Below are positions 8,201 through 15,335 of a stretch of 64,000 bases of DNA, one piece after another. A model generated the notes under the pieces. That model saw only the letters and a program-made list of their open reading frames with translations, was not told the origin of the DNA and made no database searches. Source of the DNA: Spirochaetota bacterium. GTDB taxonomy: Bacteria; Spirochaetota; Spirochaetia; Treponematales; UBA12059. Both the position numbers and the translations under genes were made by a program. The DNA is taken from the NCBI GenBank assembly GCA_018262985.1, contig JADFDI010000004.1, positions 1 through 64,000 on the forward strand, written 5' to 3'. Position 1 is the stretch's first letter. Each line of letters starts with the position of its first letter.

Positions 8201-9625
8201 GGAGTTGATGAAGGCGCTGCAGTGCTCGCCGAACTTGAGCGGGGCCGCGGCGCGGATGGCGATGGGGCCGATGTCGGCGGCCTCGCGGATGTTGAGGTCG
8301 CCGGAGGCCGACTCCTCGAGGAAGGAGCCCGTGCCCGCCGAGCAGGCCTCGTTCATCGCGTAGTCGATCGGCACGCCGTTCTTGAGCAGCACGTACTTGG
8401 CGTCCTGGCCGCCGATCTCGAAGATCGTGTCGACGTCCTTCGCGAAGTGCGTGGTGCCGACCGAGTGCGCGATGATCTCGTTGTAGACGCCCTCGGTGCC
8501 GAGGAAGACGCCGAGGATCTCGCGCGAGCTGCCCGTGGTCGCGGCGTAGGGGATCTCGACGCGCTCGCTTCCGGTGTCGGCCTTGACCTTCGCCTTGATC
8601 TTCTCCAGGCAGAGCTTGAGCGCCTTGACCGGGTCGCCGTGCGTGCGGCCGTAGTGGCTGGCCACCACCTCGTCCGTCTCGAGGTCCACGAGGCAGGCCT
8701 TGGTGGTGGTCGAGCCGCCGTCGACGCCGAGCAGGTACTTCCGGCCCGCCACGACGGGGCCGGTCTTGCCTTCGAAATAGGTGACGAGGCGCTCCGCCTT
8801 CGAGAGGGGCTCGAGCGAGCCGAAGCCGACCGTGCCCTCGCGGAGCAGGGTCGAAGGCTCGGGGAAGGGGCTGCCCGAAGCCCGGGCGAGCAGGGCCGCT
8901 CCCCAGGCCTCGAAGTACGGCGCCTCGGGCGGCACCACGAACTCCACCTCGGGCAGCAGCTCGCGGAGGTAGCGGAGGATGTGCGGATTGCGCGTGGTGC
9001 CGCCCGCCAGGATGGCCCTTCCCTTCTCGACGCGCGCGCGCTTCAGGAAGTCCGCCACCTTGGTGGCCATGACGAGCGAGAGCGAAAGGACGATGTCGTC
9101 CTTGGTCGCCTCGCGCTTGTTGAGCCGGTGCGTGCAGTCGCTCTTCATGAAGACCGAGCAGCGGCTCGAGAGCGGCAGGGCCTTTGCCTCCGGCGACACG
9201 CGCGACACGTCGTCCAGCTCCATGTCCATGCGGGCCAGCTGCTGCTTGAAGAACTCGCCCGTGCCCGAGGCGCACTTGTTGCCGGAGAAGTTGGAGACGA
9301 TGACGCCGCGCTCGTCCACGGCGTAGACCACGAGGTCCTCGCCGCCCATCGACACGACCGCGTCGACTTTCTCGCCGGAAGCCCTGAGCGCGGCCTCCAC
9401 GCAGAGCGGCTCGATGAGGGCGGGCAGGGCGAAGAGCGAGCGGCCCTCGTTGCCGGTGACCAGGGCCTTTACGCCGAGGGGCGCGGGATGCGCTAGGAAG
9501 GCGCGGGCCAAGGCGGCCTTGAACTCGCCCTCGTGCGGCAGCACCGCGCTCCATTCGACGCGGCCGCCGTCCAGGAGGACCAGCTTGAGGCTCGCCGAGC
9601 CTATGTTGACGCCGAGACTTTTCAT
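5258..9625 (-). CDS. Giant acyl-CoA dehydratase activase (two ASKHA domains plus DUF2229)
   Basis: 1455 aa, the usual size of the large BcrAD/BadFG-type activases. The N-terminal ASKHA ATPase domain starts LGVNIGSASLK and has NKCASGTGEF at ~113. The second starts LGVDGGSTTTK at ~298 and has CSAGTGSF at ~425 and GGVAKNPAV. A DUF2229-type region with CKACENLCPI and many further cysteines follows, with HgdB-like segments to the C-terminus. In 2-hydroxyacyl-CoA dehydratases the activase uses ATP and a [4Fe-4S] cluster to inject a high-energy electron into the dehydratase; the large fused forms are widespread in anaerobes but mostly uncharacterised. No dehydratase alpha/beta subunit genes are beside it. 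The start is Met-Lys-Ser at 9625, chosen because upstream codons are unlike the family. Confidence 0.88.
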   Translation of the reverse strand: MKSLGVNIGSASLKLVLLDGGRVEWSAVLPHEGEFKAALARAFLAHPAPLGVKALVTGNEGRSLFALPALIEPLCVEAALRASGEKVDAVVSMGGEDLVVYAVDERGVIVSNFSGNKCASGTGEFFKQQLARMDMELDDVSRVSPEAKALPLSSRCSVFMKSDCTHRLNKREATKDDIVLSLSLVMATKVADFLKRARVEKGRAILAGGTTRNPHILRYLRELLPEVEFVVPPEAPYFEAWGAALLARASGSPFPEPSTLLREGTVGFGSLEPLSKAERLVTYFEGKTGPVVAGRKYLLGVDGGSTTTKACLVDLETDEVVASHYGRTHGDPVKALKLCLEKIKAKVKADTGSERVEIPYAATTGSSREILGVFLGTEGVYNEIIAHSVGTTHFAKDVDTIFEIGGQDAKYVLLKNGVPIDYAMNEACSAGTGSFLEESASGDLNIREAADIGPIAIRAAAPLKFGEHCSAFINSDIRKAVQHGATREDITAGIVHSIVANYLNRVVGNRTIGAKVFLQGGVAKNPAVPLAFASLLGKPVLVPPSPELMGCFGVALLARQKARAGLLESGSYDLDSLIGREIGYERVFQCKACENLCPIQVLDVDGKKYMFGGRCAKYANMRKGKADSGATDWVAERERLMFVECAPDPASFVAKRDFTVGVPRAFSVHTLWPFYARFFHELGVRTFLTDTVDHDGVARAESAYCFPAEIAHGAVEDALKKGADYVFLPHFRDMPSYEEEVHANFCPITQALPYYIKKAFPDVPESKFLPTVVSFKFGRKKALEHFVTLGERLGAGADEVERAFDAAQAAQEDYLRKAAETGKRALEEIRAGTRPVIALLGRPYNAFTPEANMGIPLKFRTRGYSILPFDFLPIGDQDIFPNMYWFYGQQDLKAARLAKDEPNLFVAFVSNFSCAPDSFILHYVKWTMGQKPFLVLELDSHSADAGIDTRVEAFLDIIDGYRSKLGELSEERWDNGLRFVNDGKTPLHVLDTRSGERRELFGNPKVKLLLSNMGDLSTKLMGAVLRGSGVAAEALPVATAKTIQMARAHASGKECVPSHIVLGSALEFFFSERYRKDETYLLFVPITTGPCRTGQYFVFFENLFRDLRLENVVVITMSADNSYNEFGPDFSKDVWRSLAIGDAMKDVQNALRACAADPKAALEWFDSSWNDLIEAAGAHVSKALPIVRRIAREAALIPLARDPKEAPKVLVVGEIYVRRDDFAVDELVGLFSAKGIVAKIAGIGEWIHYLDFVREYDLKKRLKLLPAWKRPFSAEAKKLLRLKLEELWKRHVEDSVEKALAPSGLTIEAPRDMRKIMANTERHFLDLELNSEIAVSSGVAATAMEEGYSGIVNISPFACLIGRVIEGIFAPWARERNYPTISVEVDGNLLPPATVNKLAIFMVNVLRFRGKGDAAALVEAANHGPDLVVETGEVAAATEAAIKAARELAAEKVDA

Positions 9626-9768
9626 GACGATGAACTCCCGTTCGCGGAAGCCGCGCCTATACGGCGCGATCAGGGCCGCAGATGGATGGCCCCGGGCCGC
9701 CGGGAACGGTGGGATTCCCGCTCGCGAACGCCAGGCCGGCTGTTTTGACGCGGCCGGGGCGCCGCCGG

Positions 9769-9797
9769 ATGCTAGCACCGCGCGATTTTACTGTAAA
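9769..9797 (-). promoter_or_regulatory. Candidate sigma70-type promoter of the activase-SDR operon
   Basis: On the minus strand TTTACA (9797-9792), a 17-base spacer and TAGCAT (9774-9769). It would give a 5' UTR of about 140 bases before ATG 9625. It lies in the 330-bp gap 9626-9956, which otherwise holds only the terminator of the precursor gene (9855-9898) and a small hairpin at 9908-9924. Confidence 0.5.
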
Positions 9798-9854
9798 GGG
9801 GAGCGGAATCCGCCCGAACGGCCCGGCCGTCGGCACGCCCCCAACGCCGCCAGC

Positions 9855-9898
9855 CAAAAACAAAGCCCGGACCGGCCCCGAAAGGCTCGATCCGGGCT
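9855..9898 (-). terminator. Rho-independent terminator of the RiPP precursor gene
   Basis: On the minus strand a perfect 8-bp stem (AGCCCGGA at 9898-9891 with TCCGGGCT at 9871-9864) is followed by TTTGTTTTT. It lies 58 bases after the precursor stop. A second small hairpin with GCGGGAA/TTCCCGC arms (9908-9924) sits between the stop codon and the terminator. Confidence 0.75.
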
Positions 9899-9956
9899 CC
9901 GGCCGCGCGCGGGAAGCTTTCCCGCGGCAAGCGCCGTGCTCTACCGGTGCTTCGCG

Positions 9957-10109
9957 CTAGACGCGCACGCTGATGCTGTAGCCCTTGGTCAGCTCGGCCA
10001 CGTCGCCGAGCCGCTCGAGCTCGGGTTTCTTCCACGCCTTCTTCGGCGCCGCTTCGGGCCCGGCCTCTGCGGCGGGTGTCAGATTCTTGTTCGCTTCGAT
10101 ATGGTCCAT
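9957..10109 (-). CDS. RiPP precursor peptide with lasso-type leader
   Basis: 50 aa. The leader contains WKKPELERLGDVAELT (residues 26-41), an exact fit to the lasso leader pattern Y/W-x-x-P-x-L-x3-G-x4-L-T recognised by PqqD-like B1 proteins. The conserved Thr41 would be position -2, so B2 cleavage after Lys42 would release Gly43-Tyr-Ser-Ile-Ser-Val-Arg-Val50. This core is only 8 residues and has no Asp or Glu at position 7-9, so the normal lasso macrolactam cannot form. Two serines (45, 47) and a tyrosine are possible tailoring sites. A GAGAGG ribosome site lies 5 bases before the ATG, inside the 14-bp gap after the RCC1 lipoprotein stop, so the two are one operon. B1, B2, kinase and nucleotidyltransferase genes are divergent at 12800-16971. 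The leader call is strong; the product is inference. Confidence 0.8.
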   Translation of the reverse strand: MDHIEANKNLTPAAEAGPEAAPKKAWKKPELERLGDVAELTKGYSISVRV

Positions 10110-10123
10110 GATTTCCTCTCTTG

Positions 10124-12670
10124 TTATGGCAGCGTGACGACGGTCGGGACGAGCACGTGGCCCGGCGCGGCGGTGGTCAGGTAGAAGCTGAGGTTGGTTC
10201 CGAAAGCCCAGAGCTCGCCGGATGCATCGAGCGCGAAGGAGAGGCTGTTCCCCGCGACCGTGTCGACCCAGTTGGTGCCGGTACCGATCCTCCCGAAGGT
10301 TCGGTGCTCGTATCCGAAAGCAGGGTCGCCGCTTTCTCCGTCCCGGTTGTTGCCGGCGGACCAGAGCGTGCCGTCCGAAAGCACGGTCAGGCTGTGGTAG
10401 TAACCGAACGAGAAGCGCGACACGGTCGACCCGCTCAGGAAGCGGATGGGCACGGGCTGGTTCGTCCAGTTGTTGAATCCGAACTGGCCGTAGTATCCGT
10501 AACCCCACCCGTACATCTCTCCGGCGGCGGTCCTGGCCCAGCCGCTCGCGAAATCGGCGCCGACGCTCGCCGGCTGCCAGGCCACTCCGTCGTGGATCCT
10601 CACGGGGGAAAACTGGTCGACTGGTTCTTCAGGATATGGCGGATCATCATCGTTACCAAGGCGGCAATAAGACGCCTCGCCCCAAGTCCAGATCTCGCCG
10701 ACGGAATTGAAAGCGACGCCATAATTCTCGCCAATGTCGACGCCGACCCAGTTCGTGGCGGTTCCGATTTGCGCGGGAGCGCTGACCGTTTCTGAGCTCG
10801 TTCCATTCCCGAGCTTGCCGGTCGCGTCGGCCGTGCCCCAGACCCAGAGCGTGCCGTCGGACTTGACGCCAGCGGAGTGGCTATAGCCGGCGGCGATGTC
10901 CAGCCAGGTATCGGTCCCGACGCGGATGAAGGTGCTGGAACTCGTCGTGGAACCATCGCCGAAGGTGCCGGCGCTATTGTTTCCGGCGACGTAGAGCGCT
11001 CCGTCGTTCCGGAGCAGGAAGGCGTGCGAGCCGGAATCCGACACCTGTATCCAGGACTCGCCGGCGCCGAGCAATCCGGCCGCGGTCACGACGGGTACCA
11101 CCCGGTTCACCGAATCGCCGAGGCCGAGCTGGCCGGAGCTGTTGGAACCCCAGGCCCGGAGCGTCGTGCCGGCCGCGTCGAGCACCCAGGTCCGCAGTCC
11201 TGACGAGAAGACCTTGGCGACGCCCGAGGCGATGTTCACGGGCGAAAGCACGTCGGTATTGTAACCGAGGCCGGACTGGTAACGGTCGTTGTTGCCCCAG
11301 AACCAGGTGGTGCCGCCGGATTCCACCGCGACGGAGAAATCATCGCCGGCGGCGATCCTCGACCAGTTCGTCCCCGAACCGACCCTGATCGGAGCGGTCC
11401 GCTTGACGAGGGTGCCGTCGCCGAGCTGGCCGTAGTCGTTCGTCCCGGTAGCCCAAAGGCTGCCGTCAGTTTTTATGAACAGGGAATGGTAGTCGCCTGC
11501 CGCGAGCGCGCTGACGGTATCGCCCGAAAGGAGGAGCGTAAAAGCATTGTACGAACCGCTGGCGAAGCCGAGTTGGCCGTCCGACGACGAGCCGGCGCCA
11601 TACACCGCGCCGCTCGTCTTGATTGCGAGCGCGTGCGAGTATCCGCAGGAAACGGACTCCCAGTCCGTATCGGCGCCGACGAGAGTCGGGACATAGTGGG
11701 TGGAATAGTCTCCGACTCCCAGCTTTCCGTATGAGTTGCTGCCCCAGGCGTAGAGCCTGCCCTGGTTCGTAAGGGCGAAGCTGAAATCGCGTCCGGCGGC
11801 CACGCGCTCGAAAACCTCGCCCGCCTGCAGGGTCACGTCGATGAAGGTCGGGACGGTTCGATTCGTCATGGTACCGTCACCTATCTGGTAGCTCGAATTC
11901 CAGCCCCAGGCCCAGAGCGTGCCGTCCGAGGCGACGGCCAGGGAGTGCAGGTCGCCGGCGGCGACGTCTATCCAGGTTCCCGCGATCCTCGTCGGTACCT
12001 GGGCGGTGGTCGTGGCGCCGAGTCCCAGCGTTCCGTAGCTCGATCCCCAGCCGGACACCCAGAGGCTGCCGTCGGCCTTGAGGCCGAGCGTGTGCTGGCT
12101 TCCGCCGACCATCTTGACGTACCCGTCGGTGCCGGAGAGGACCGGTACCTTCTGGTCGGTGTTCACGCCGATTCCGAATTTGTAGCTGGAATTATCTCCC
12201 CAGAGCGTGGCGCGGCCATTGCCGTCGAGAAGCATGCTGTGGTAGGTGCCAGCGTCCAGGCCCGGGCTCGGTGTGAAGGCCACCACCGGCACCGTCACGG
12301 TGGCGCTGCCGGAGATGAGCTGGTCGAAGGTGCCGAACCAGAGGAGCTGGCCCGAGGTGTCGTAGGCGTGGGCGACGAAGGTGTAGGTGCCGCCCGTCTC
12401 GGGGATGTCGAAGATGGCGCCCCAGTATGTGGGCCCCTTGGTCAGGGCGCCGCCGCCGACCTGGGCGCCCGTGGCGCTCAGGATCTCGACGCTTACCGCG
12501 GTGACGAGCGGGTCGCTCACCACGCTCCTCGCCCCGTCGGCCTGGCCGACCACGACCTCGACGGCGGCGGACGCCGGGCTGAGGTCGGCGGCCGGAATCA
12601 AGGGAGTCCCGCAGGACACGACGAAGGCCGCGAGCACCAGGGCACCCGCCATAAGGATGGTTTTGCGCAT
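10124..12670 (-). CDS. RCC1-repeat beta-propeller lipoprotein
   Basis: 848 aa. It starts MRKTILMAGALVLAAFVVSC, a type II signal peptide with lipobox VVSC (lipidated Cys20), so it is exported and membrane-anchored. Residues ~25-150 look like an Ig-like/beta-sandwich domain. The rest consists of about 14 RCC1-type repeats of ~50 residues with the core (A-A-G-x-x-H-S-L-x-L-x-x-D-G-x-L-W-x-W-G-x-N), a number that suits two seven-bladed propellers. Aromatic and Gly/Ser-rich surface loops suggest a binding role rather than catalysis. It is directly upstream of and co-transcribed with the RiPP precursor. ATG 12670 has no Shine-Dalgarno sequence and lies only 10 bases from a good -10 box. Partner and ligand unknown. 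Confidence 0.85.
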   Translation of the reverse strand: MRKTILMAGALVLAAFVVSCGTPLIPAADLSPASAAVEVVVGQADGARSVVSDPLVTAVSVEILSATGAQVGGGALTKGPTYWGAIFDIPETGGTYTFVAHAYDTSGQLLWFGTFDQLISGSATVTVPVVAFTPSPGLDAGTYHSMLLDGNGRATLWGDNSSYKFGIGVNTDQKVPVLSGTDGYVKMVGGSQHTLGLKADGSLWVSGWGSSYGTLGLGATTTAQVPTRIAGTWIDVAAGDLHSLAVASDGTLWAWGWNSSYQIGDGTMTNRTVPTFIDVTLQAGEVFERVAAGRDFSFALTNQGRLYAWGSNSYGKLGVGDYSTHYVPTLVGADTDWESVSCGYSHALAIKTSGAVYGAGSSSDGQLGFASGSYNAFTLLLSGDTVSALAAGDYHSLFIKTDGSLWATGTNDYGQLGDGTLVKRTAPIRVGSGTNWSRIAAGDDFSVAVESGGTTWFWGNNDRYQSGLGYNTDVLSPVNIASGVAKVFSSGLRTWVLDAAGTTLRAWGSNSSGQLGLGDSVNRVVPVVTAAGLLGAGESWIQVSDSGSHAFLLRNDGALYVAGNNSAGTFGDGSTTSSSTFIRVGTDTWLDIAAGYSHSAGVKSDGTLWVWGTADATGKLGNGTSSETVSAPAQIGTATNWVGVDIGENYGVAFNSVGEIWTWGEASYCRLGNDDDPPYPEEPVDQFSPVRIHDGVAWQPASVGADFASGWARTAAGEMYGWGYGYYGQFGFNNWTNQPVPIRFLSGSTVSRFSFGYYHSLTVLSDGTLWSAGNNRDGESGDPAFGYEHRTFGRIGTGTNWVDTVAGNSLSFALDASGELWAFGTNLSFYLTTAAPGHVLVPTVVTLP

Positions 12671-12680
12671 GATGGGCGTA

Positions 12681-12709
12681 CTTATATCATGGTAGGAATT
12701 GGATTTCAA
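12681..12709 (-). promoter_or_regulatory. Promoter of the RCC1-precursor operon, nearly leaderless
   Basis: On the minus strand TTGAAA (12709-12704), a 17-base spacer and TATAAG (12686-12681). The first in-frame ATG with a signal peptide (12670) starts 11 bases after the -10 box, so the transcript would carry a 5' UTR of only a few bases. No ribosome-binding site precedes that ATG, which fits a leaderless mRNA. Confidence 0.6.
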
Positions 12710-12799
12710 CGTCGGGCCGGAAAAAGCGCGGGCCGCTTCCGCTCGCGCCACCCGGCACGCGGCTTCACGCGAGGGGGAAAAACGGATAGGATGCGCGCG

Positions 12800-13990
12800 A
12801 TGCGTCCGGAATATGCCCTCCTCGGCCGCTGCGTCGCCCTGGCGCGCGGCCTTCCGCCACGGATTCCCGCGCCCGATCCGTCCGCGCTCGACGCGGGCGG
12901 GCTGCTAGACCTTGCGGGACGGCACAAGGCGCTTGGGGACGTCCTGGCAGGGGCGAGGCTCGAACCGGGCCTGGTTCCGGACGCGGCGCTCGGACGCCTC
13001 GAGCGGGCGCACCGGGCGGGACGCGCGGCGCGCTCCACCATGCTGGCCGAGGCCATCCGCGTCTCGGCCGCCTTCCGGGACGCCGGCATCCGGCTCGTCC
13101 TGGTGAAGGGCCCGGCGCTCTCGACGCTGCTCTACGGCGACCCGCTCGCGCGGGAATACCGCGACCTCGACTTCATCGCCCGCGAGCGCGACGGGGCGAA
13201 GGTGCTGGAGCTCGCGACGTCGCTCGGGTACCGCCCGGAGCATATGCCGGCTTCACTCGGGGCCGGCACGGCGCGCTTCGCCTGGGAACGCTCGCGGCAC
13301 CTGGCCTTCCGGCACCCCGAGCTGCCGGTCTTCCTGGAGATCCACTCCGCCCGCGGCCCCCGGCTCGACTACCCCTTCGAGCGCGGGGAGGCGGCCCGGG
13401 CGCCGCTCGCGGAGCTCGCCCTCGCGGGCGGGGCCCTGAGCGCGTTCGACGCGCCGACCCAGGCCGCCCACGCCCTCGGCCACGGCACCCGCCATGACTG
13501 GATGACCCTGCAATCCGTAGGCGACGCACTCAGCATCCTCCACGGCCCGGACCGAGCGCTCGCGGAAGCGACCCGGGCGCGCCTGCGCGCCGACGGCGCG
13601 CGCGCGATGCTCGAGGCGGCGGAGCTCGTATGCGAGCGCTTCAGCGCCGGCCACGAACCGGGCGCCAAGCGCGTCGCGCCGGGCTTCGCCGCCCGCCGTT
13701 CCGCGGCGCTCGCCCTCGCGGCCAACCGCGCGCTCGGGGGACGTAAGCCTTCATCCCTCGATACGCTCAGGCGCGCCTGGTTCGGCAGGGCGCCGCTCGA
13801 ACGGAGCGTGCGTGGATATTTCCGCACCGTCGCGGGCGTGTTCGCCGTCGAACCGCAGATCGGGCTCTGGACCCCGCCCCGTCCACTCCGCTCGGCCTAC
13901 CTGGCGCTGGCCCCGTTCTTCACCGTCTACCGCAAGCTGTCGCGCCTTCTCGGCCGCGATCCGGAAGGGAGGCGGAGCCATGCCGCATGA
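12800..13990 (+). CDS. Nucleotidyltransferase-family protein of the RiPP cluster
   Basis: About 396 aa. It contains LVLVKGPALSTLLYGDPLAREYRDLDFIA, whose spaced G-x-A-x4-LYGDP and DLD elements are the signature of the uncharacterised nucleotidyltransferase family (NTP_transf_5, Pol-beta superfold) often found in lasso peptide clusters. Related genes accompany kinase-containing clusters, where they are thought to modify the phosphorylated peptide further. A later segment has AHALGHGTRHDW, also family-like. ATG 12800 was chosen because GGATAGG precedes it by about 8 bases; ATG 12791 is in frame and also possible. It is the first gene of the plus-strand operon and overlaps the next gene by 11 bases. 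Specific substrate and transferred group are unknown. Confidence 0.78.
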   Translation: MRPEYALLGRCVALARGLPPRIPAPDPSALDAGGLLDLAGRHKALGDVLAGARLEPGLVPDAALGRLERAHRAGRAARSTMLAEAIRVSAAFRDAGIRLVLVKGPALSTLLYGDPLAREYRDLDFIARERDGAKVLELATSLGYRPEHMPASLGAGTARFAWERSRHLAFRHPELPVFLEIHSARGPRLDYPFERGEAARAPLAELALAGGALSAFDAPTQAAHALGHGTRHDWMTLQSVGDALSILHGPDRALAEATRARLRADGARAMLEAAELVCERFSAGHEPGAKRVAPGFAARRSAALALAANRALGGRKPSSLDTLRRAWFGRAPLERSVRGYFRTVAGVFAVEPQIGLWTPPRPLRSAYLALAPFFTVYRKLSRLLGRDPEGRRSHAA

Positions 13991-15335
13991 CGCCTTGAAA
14001 GCCGCGCGCAGGCGCTTCTCCGCGACGACGGTCATCCTGTTCGCCGCGTTCCTCGCCTCCTGCGGGCTCTTCGAACCGCCCGGCGTCCCCGCCGACTCGG
14101 GGCTCGTACTGTCCGGCGGTCGCGTCTACGTGCTCGGCGGCTCGGCGGCCTCGGGCGATCCGCTCGCGGCGGTCCGTTCCGCGCCGGTGCTGCCGGGCGG
14201 CGCGCTCGGCGCGTGGCGGGACGAGACGCCCCTGCCGGCCCCGCGCGCAGGCGCGGCCTGGATCGAGCTCGGCGGCATGGTCTACGGATTCGGTGGCCGC
14301 GATGCGGCCGGCCCGGTTGGCGAAACGCTCTTCGCCCCCGTGAACGCGGACGGCTCGCTGGGCTTCGTGGACATGGACGGCAAGGGCTTCTGGCAAATCG
14401 CGACGGGGCTTCCGTCCTCGGAGCGTCGCGCAGTCGCAATCGAGCGCTCCGGCCGCGTTTTCCTCGTCGGGGACGGCGTTCCGGCGGCGGAGCTCCGGAA
14501 CGCCGCCATCCTCTCCGACCGATCCGTCGGGCCCTGGTCATCGGGAGCGGCGTCCGCGCCCGACGCGCCGCGCGACCCGGATTCGCGCCCTTCCGTGACG
14601 CTGCTCGAAGGCGCCTGGTACCTCCACGACGCGGAGGACGATACGCCCCTGTATTTCGAGGCCTCTGCCCTCGAGGCCCTCCCCGCGCCCTCGGTCCGGC
14701 CGCCTGCGGGACCGGCCAGGTCGGGCGAGACCATCGGCGCGACCGCCTTGCCCGGAACGACGCTCCGCTACGAAGCAGGCTCGCTCCTCTCGCCGCCGGA
14801 CGATCCGACGGCACTATCGCCGGCCTTTCCCGCGGACGGGCTTCCGATGGACTTCGATACGGACGGCAGCCGTCTACTCAAGGTCCGGGCTTTCGCGCCG
14901 GGCCTCGCGGCCTCGCCGACCGCGGTCCGCGAATGGCGGAAATGGTCCGCCACCTTTCCGACGTATTCCGACCTGGCGCTCGACGGCGCGATGCACGCGC
15001 ACGCGCTGGCGGTGGACGATTCGGAAGGCTCGACCGCGACCGTCGACCGTTGGTTCCGCCTTTCTGCGTCCGTTCCTTCATCGATCCGGCTGGAGTGGCT
15101 GGATGCTTCCGACGATCCGAGTCCCTACACGGCGTCCATATTCCTCTCGGTCGTCCACGCCGACCTCCAGACCCCCGTGCCCGACTTGACGGGCGCTCCG
15201 GTCTTCCGGCTCGGCGCCGACGGAGGGCGTTCCGTCGAGTTCACATTGCCCTCGGGCATATTCTACGTGCGCGCCGAGAGCGCCGACGGCAGCGCCGGCG
15301 GAACCTTCGGCCTCGCAGCCGCGAGGTTGCCGTAA
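13980..15335 (+). CDS. Kelch-like lipoprotein of the RiPP cluster
   Basis: 451 aa. A type II signal peptide ends VILFAAFLASC, so the mature protein is a lipoprotein. The N-terminal half carries Kelch-like repeats, for example GGRVYVLGGSA, then GGMVYGFGGRDAAG, then SGRVFLVGDG, each followed by sentences typical of Kelch motifs such as PLPAPRAGAAW. The C-terminal half resembles beta-sandwich carbohydrate-type domains, but I do not recognise it. The start is supported by GGGAGGCGG before ATG 13980. It is embedded between the nucleotidyltransferase (11-base overlap) and the kinase (next codon after the stop). It is the second predicted beta-propeller lipoprotein in this locus, which is unusual for a RiPP cluster. 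Function unknown. Confidence 0.72.
   Translation: MPHDALKAARRRFSATTVILFAAFLASCGLFEPPGVPADSGLVLSGGRVYVLGGSAASGDPLAAVRSAPVLPGGALGAWRDETPLPAPRAGAAWIELGGMVYGFGGRDAAGPVGETLFAPVNADGSLGFVDMDGKGFWQIATGLPSSERRAVAIERSGRVFLVGDGVPAAELRNAAILSDRSVGPWSSGAASAPDAPRDPDSRPSVTLLEGAWYLHDAEDDTPLYFEASALEALPAPSVRPPAGPARSGETIGATALPGTTLRYEAGSLLSPPDDPTALSPAFPADGLPMDFDTDGSRLLKVRAFAPGLAASPTAVREWRKWSATFPTYSDLALDGAMHAHALAVDDSEGSTATVDRWFRLSASVPSSIRLEWLDASDDPSPYTASIFLSVVHADLQTPVPDLTGAPVFRLGADGGRSVEFTLPSGIFYVRAESADGSAGGTFGLAAARLP

Noticed and set aside
5357-9496. Long open frame on the plus strand (over 1300 codons) opposite the activase gene
   Set aside because: It is a GC-rich antisense shadow. The composition is Val/Arg/Gly/Glu-rich with no domain, while the minus strand encodes an intact, recognisable 1455-aa enzyme.
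4407-9554. A single 1700-codon minus-strand frame spanning the SDR and the activase region
   Set aside because: Only the last 284 codons (the SDR) are real. The rest is the wrong frame of the activase gene, Arg/Pro/Gly-rich without domains.
9927-9956. Readthrough of the precursor stop to supply a ring-forming acidic residue
   Set aside because: Suppressing the TAG would place the next Glu at core position 11, outside the 7-9 range needed for a lasso ring, and the sequence beyond is not leader- or core-like.
11945-12799. N-terminal extension of the nucleotidyltransferase frame
   Set aside because: It overlaps the RCC1 lipoprotein gene on the other strand and has shadow-type composition; a ribosome site and family-like start are found at 12800.
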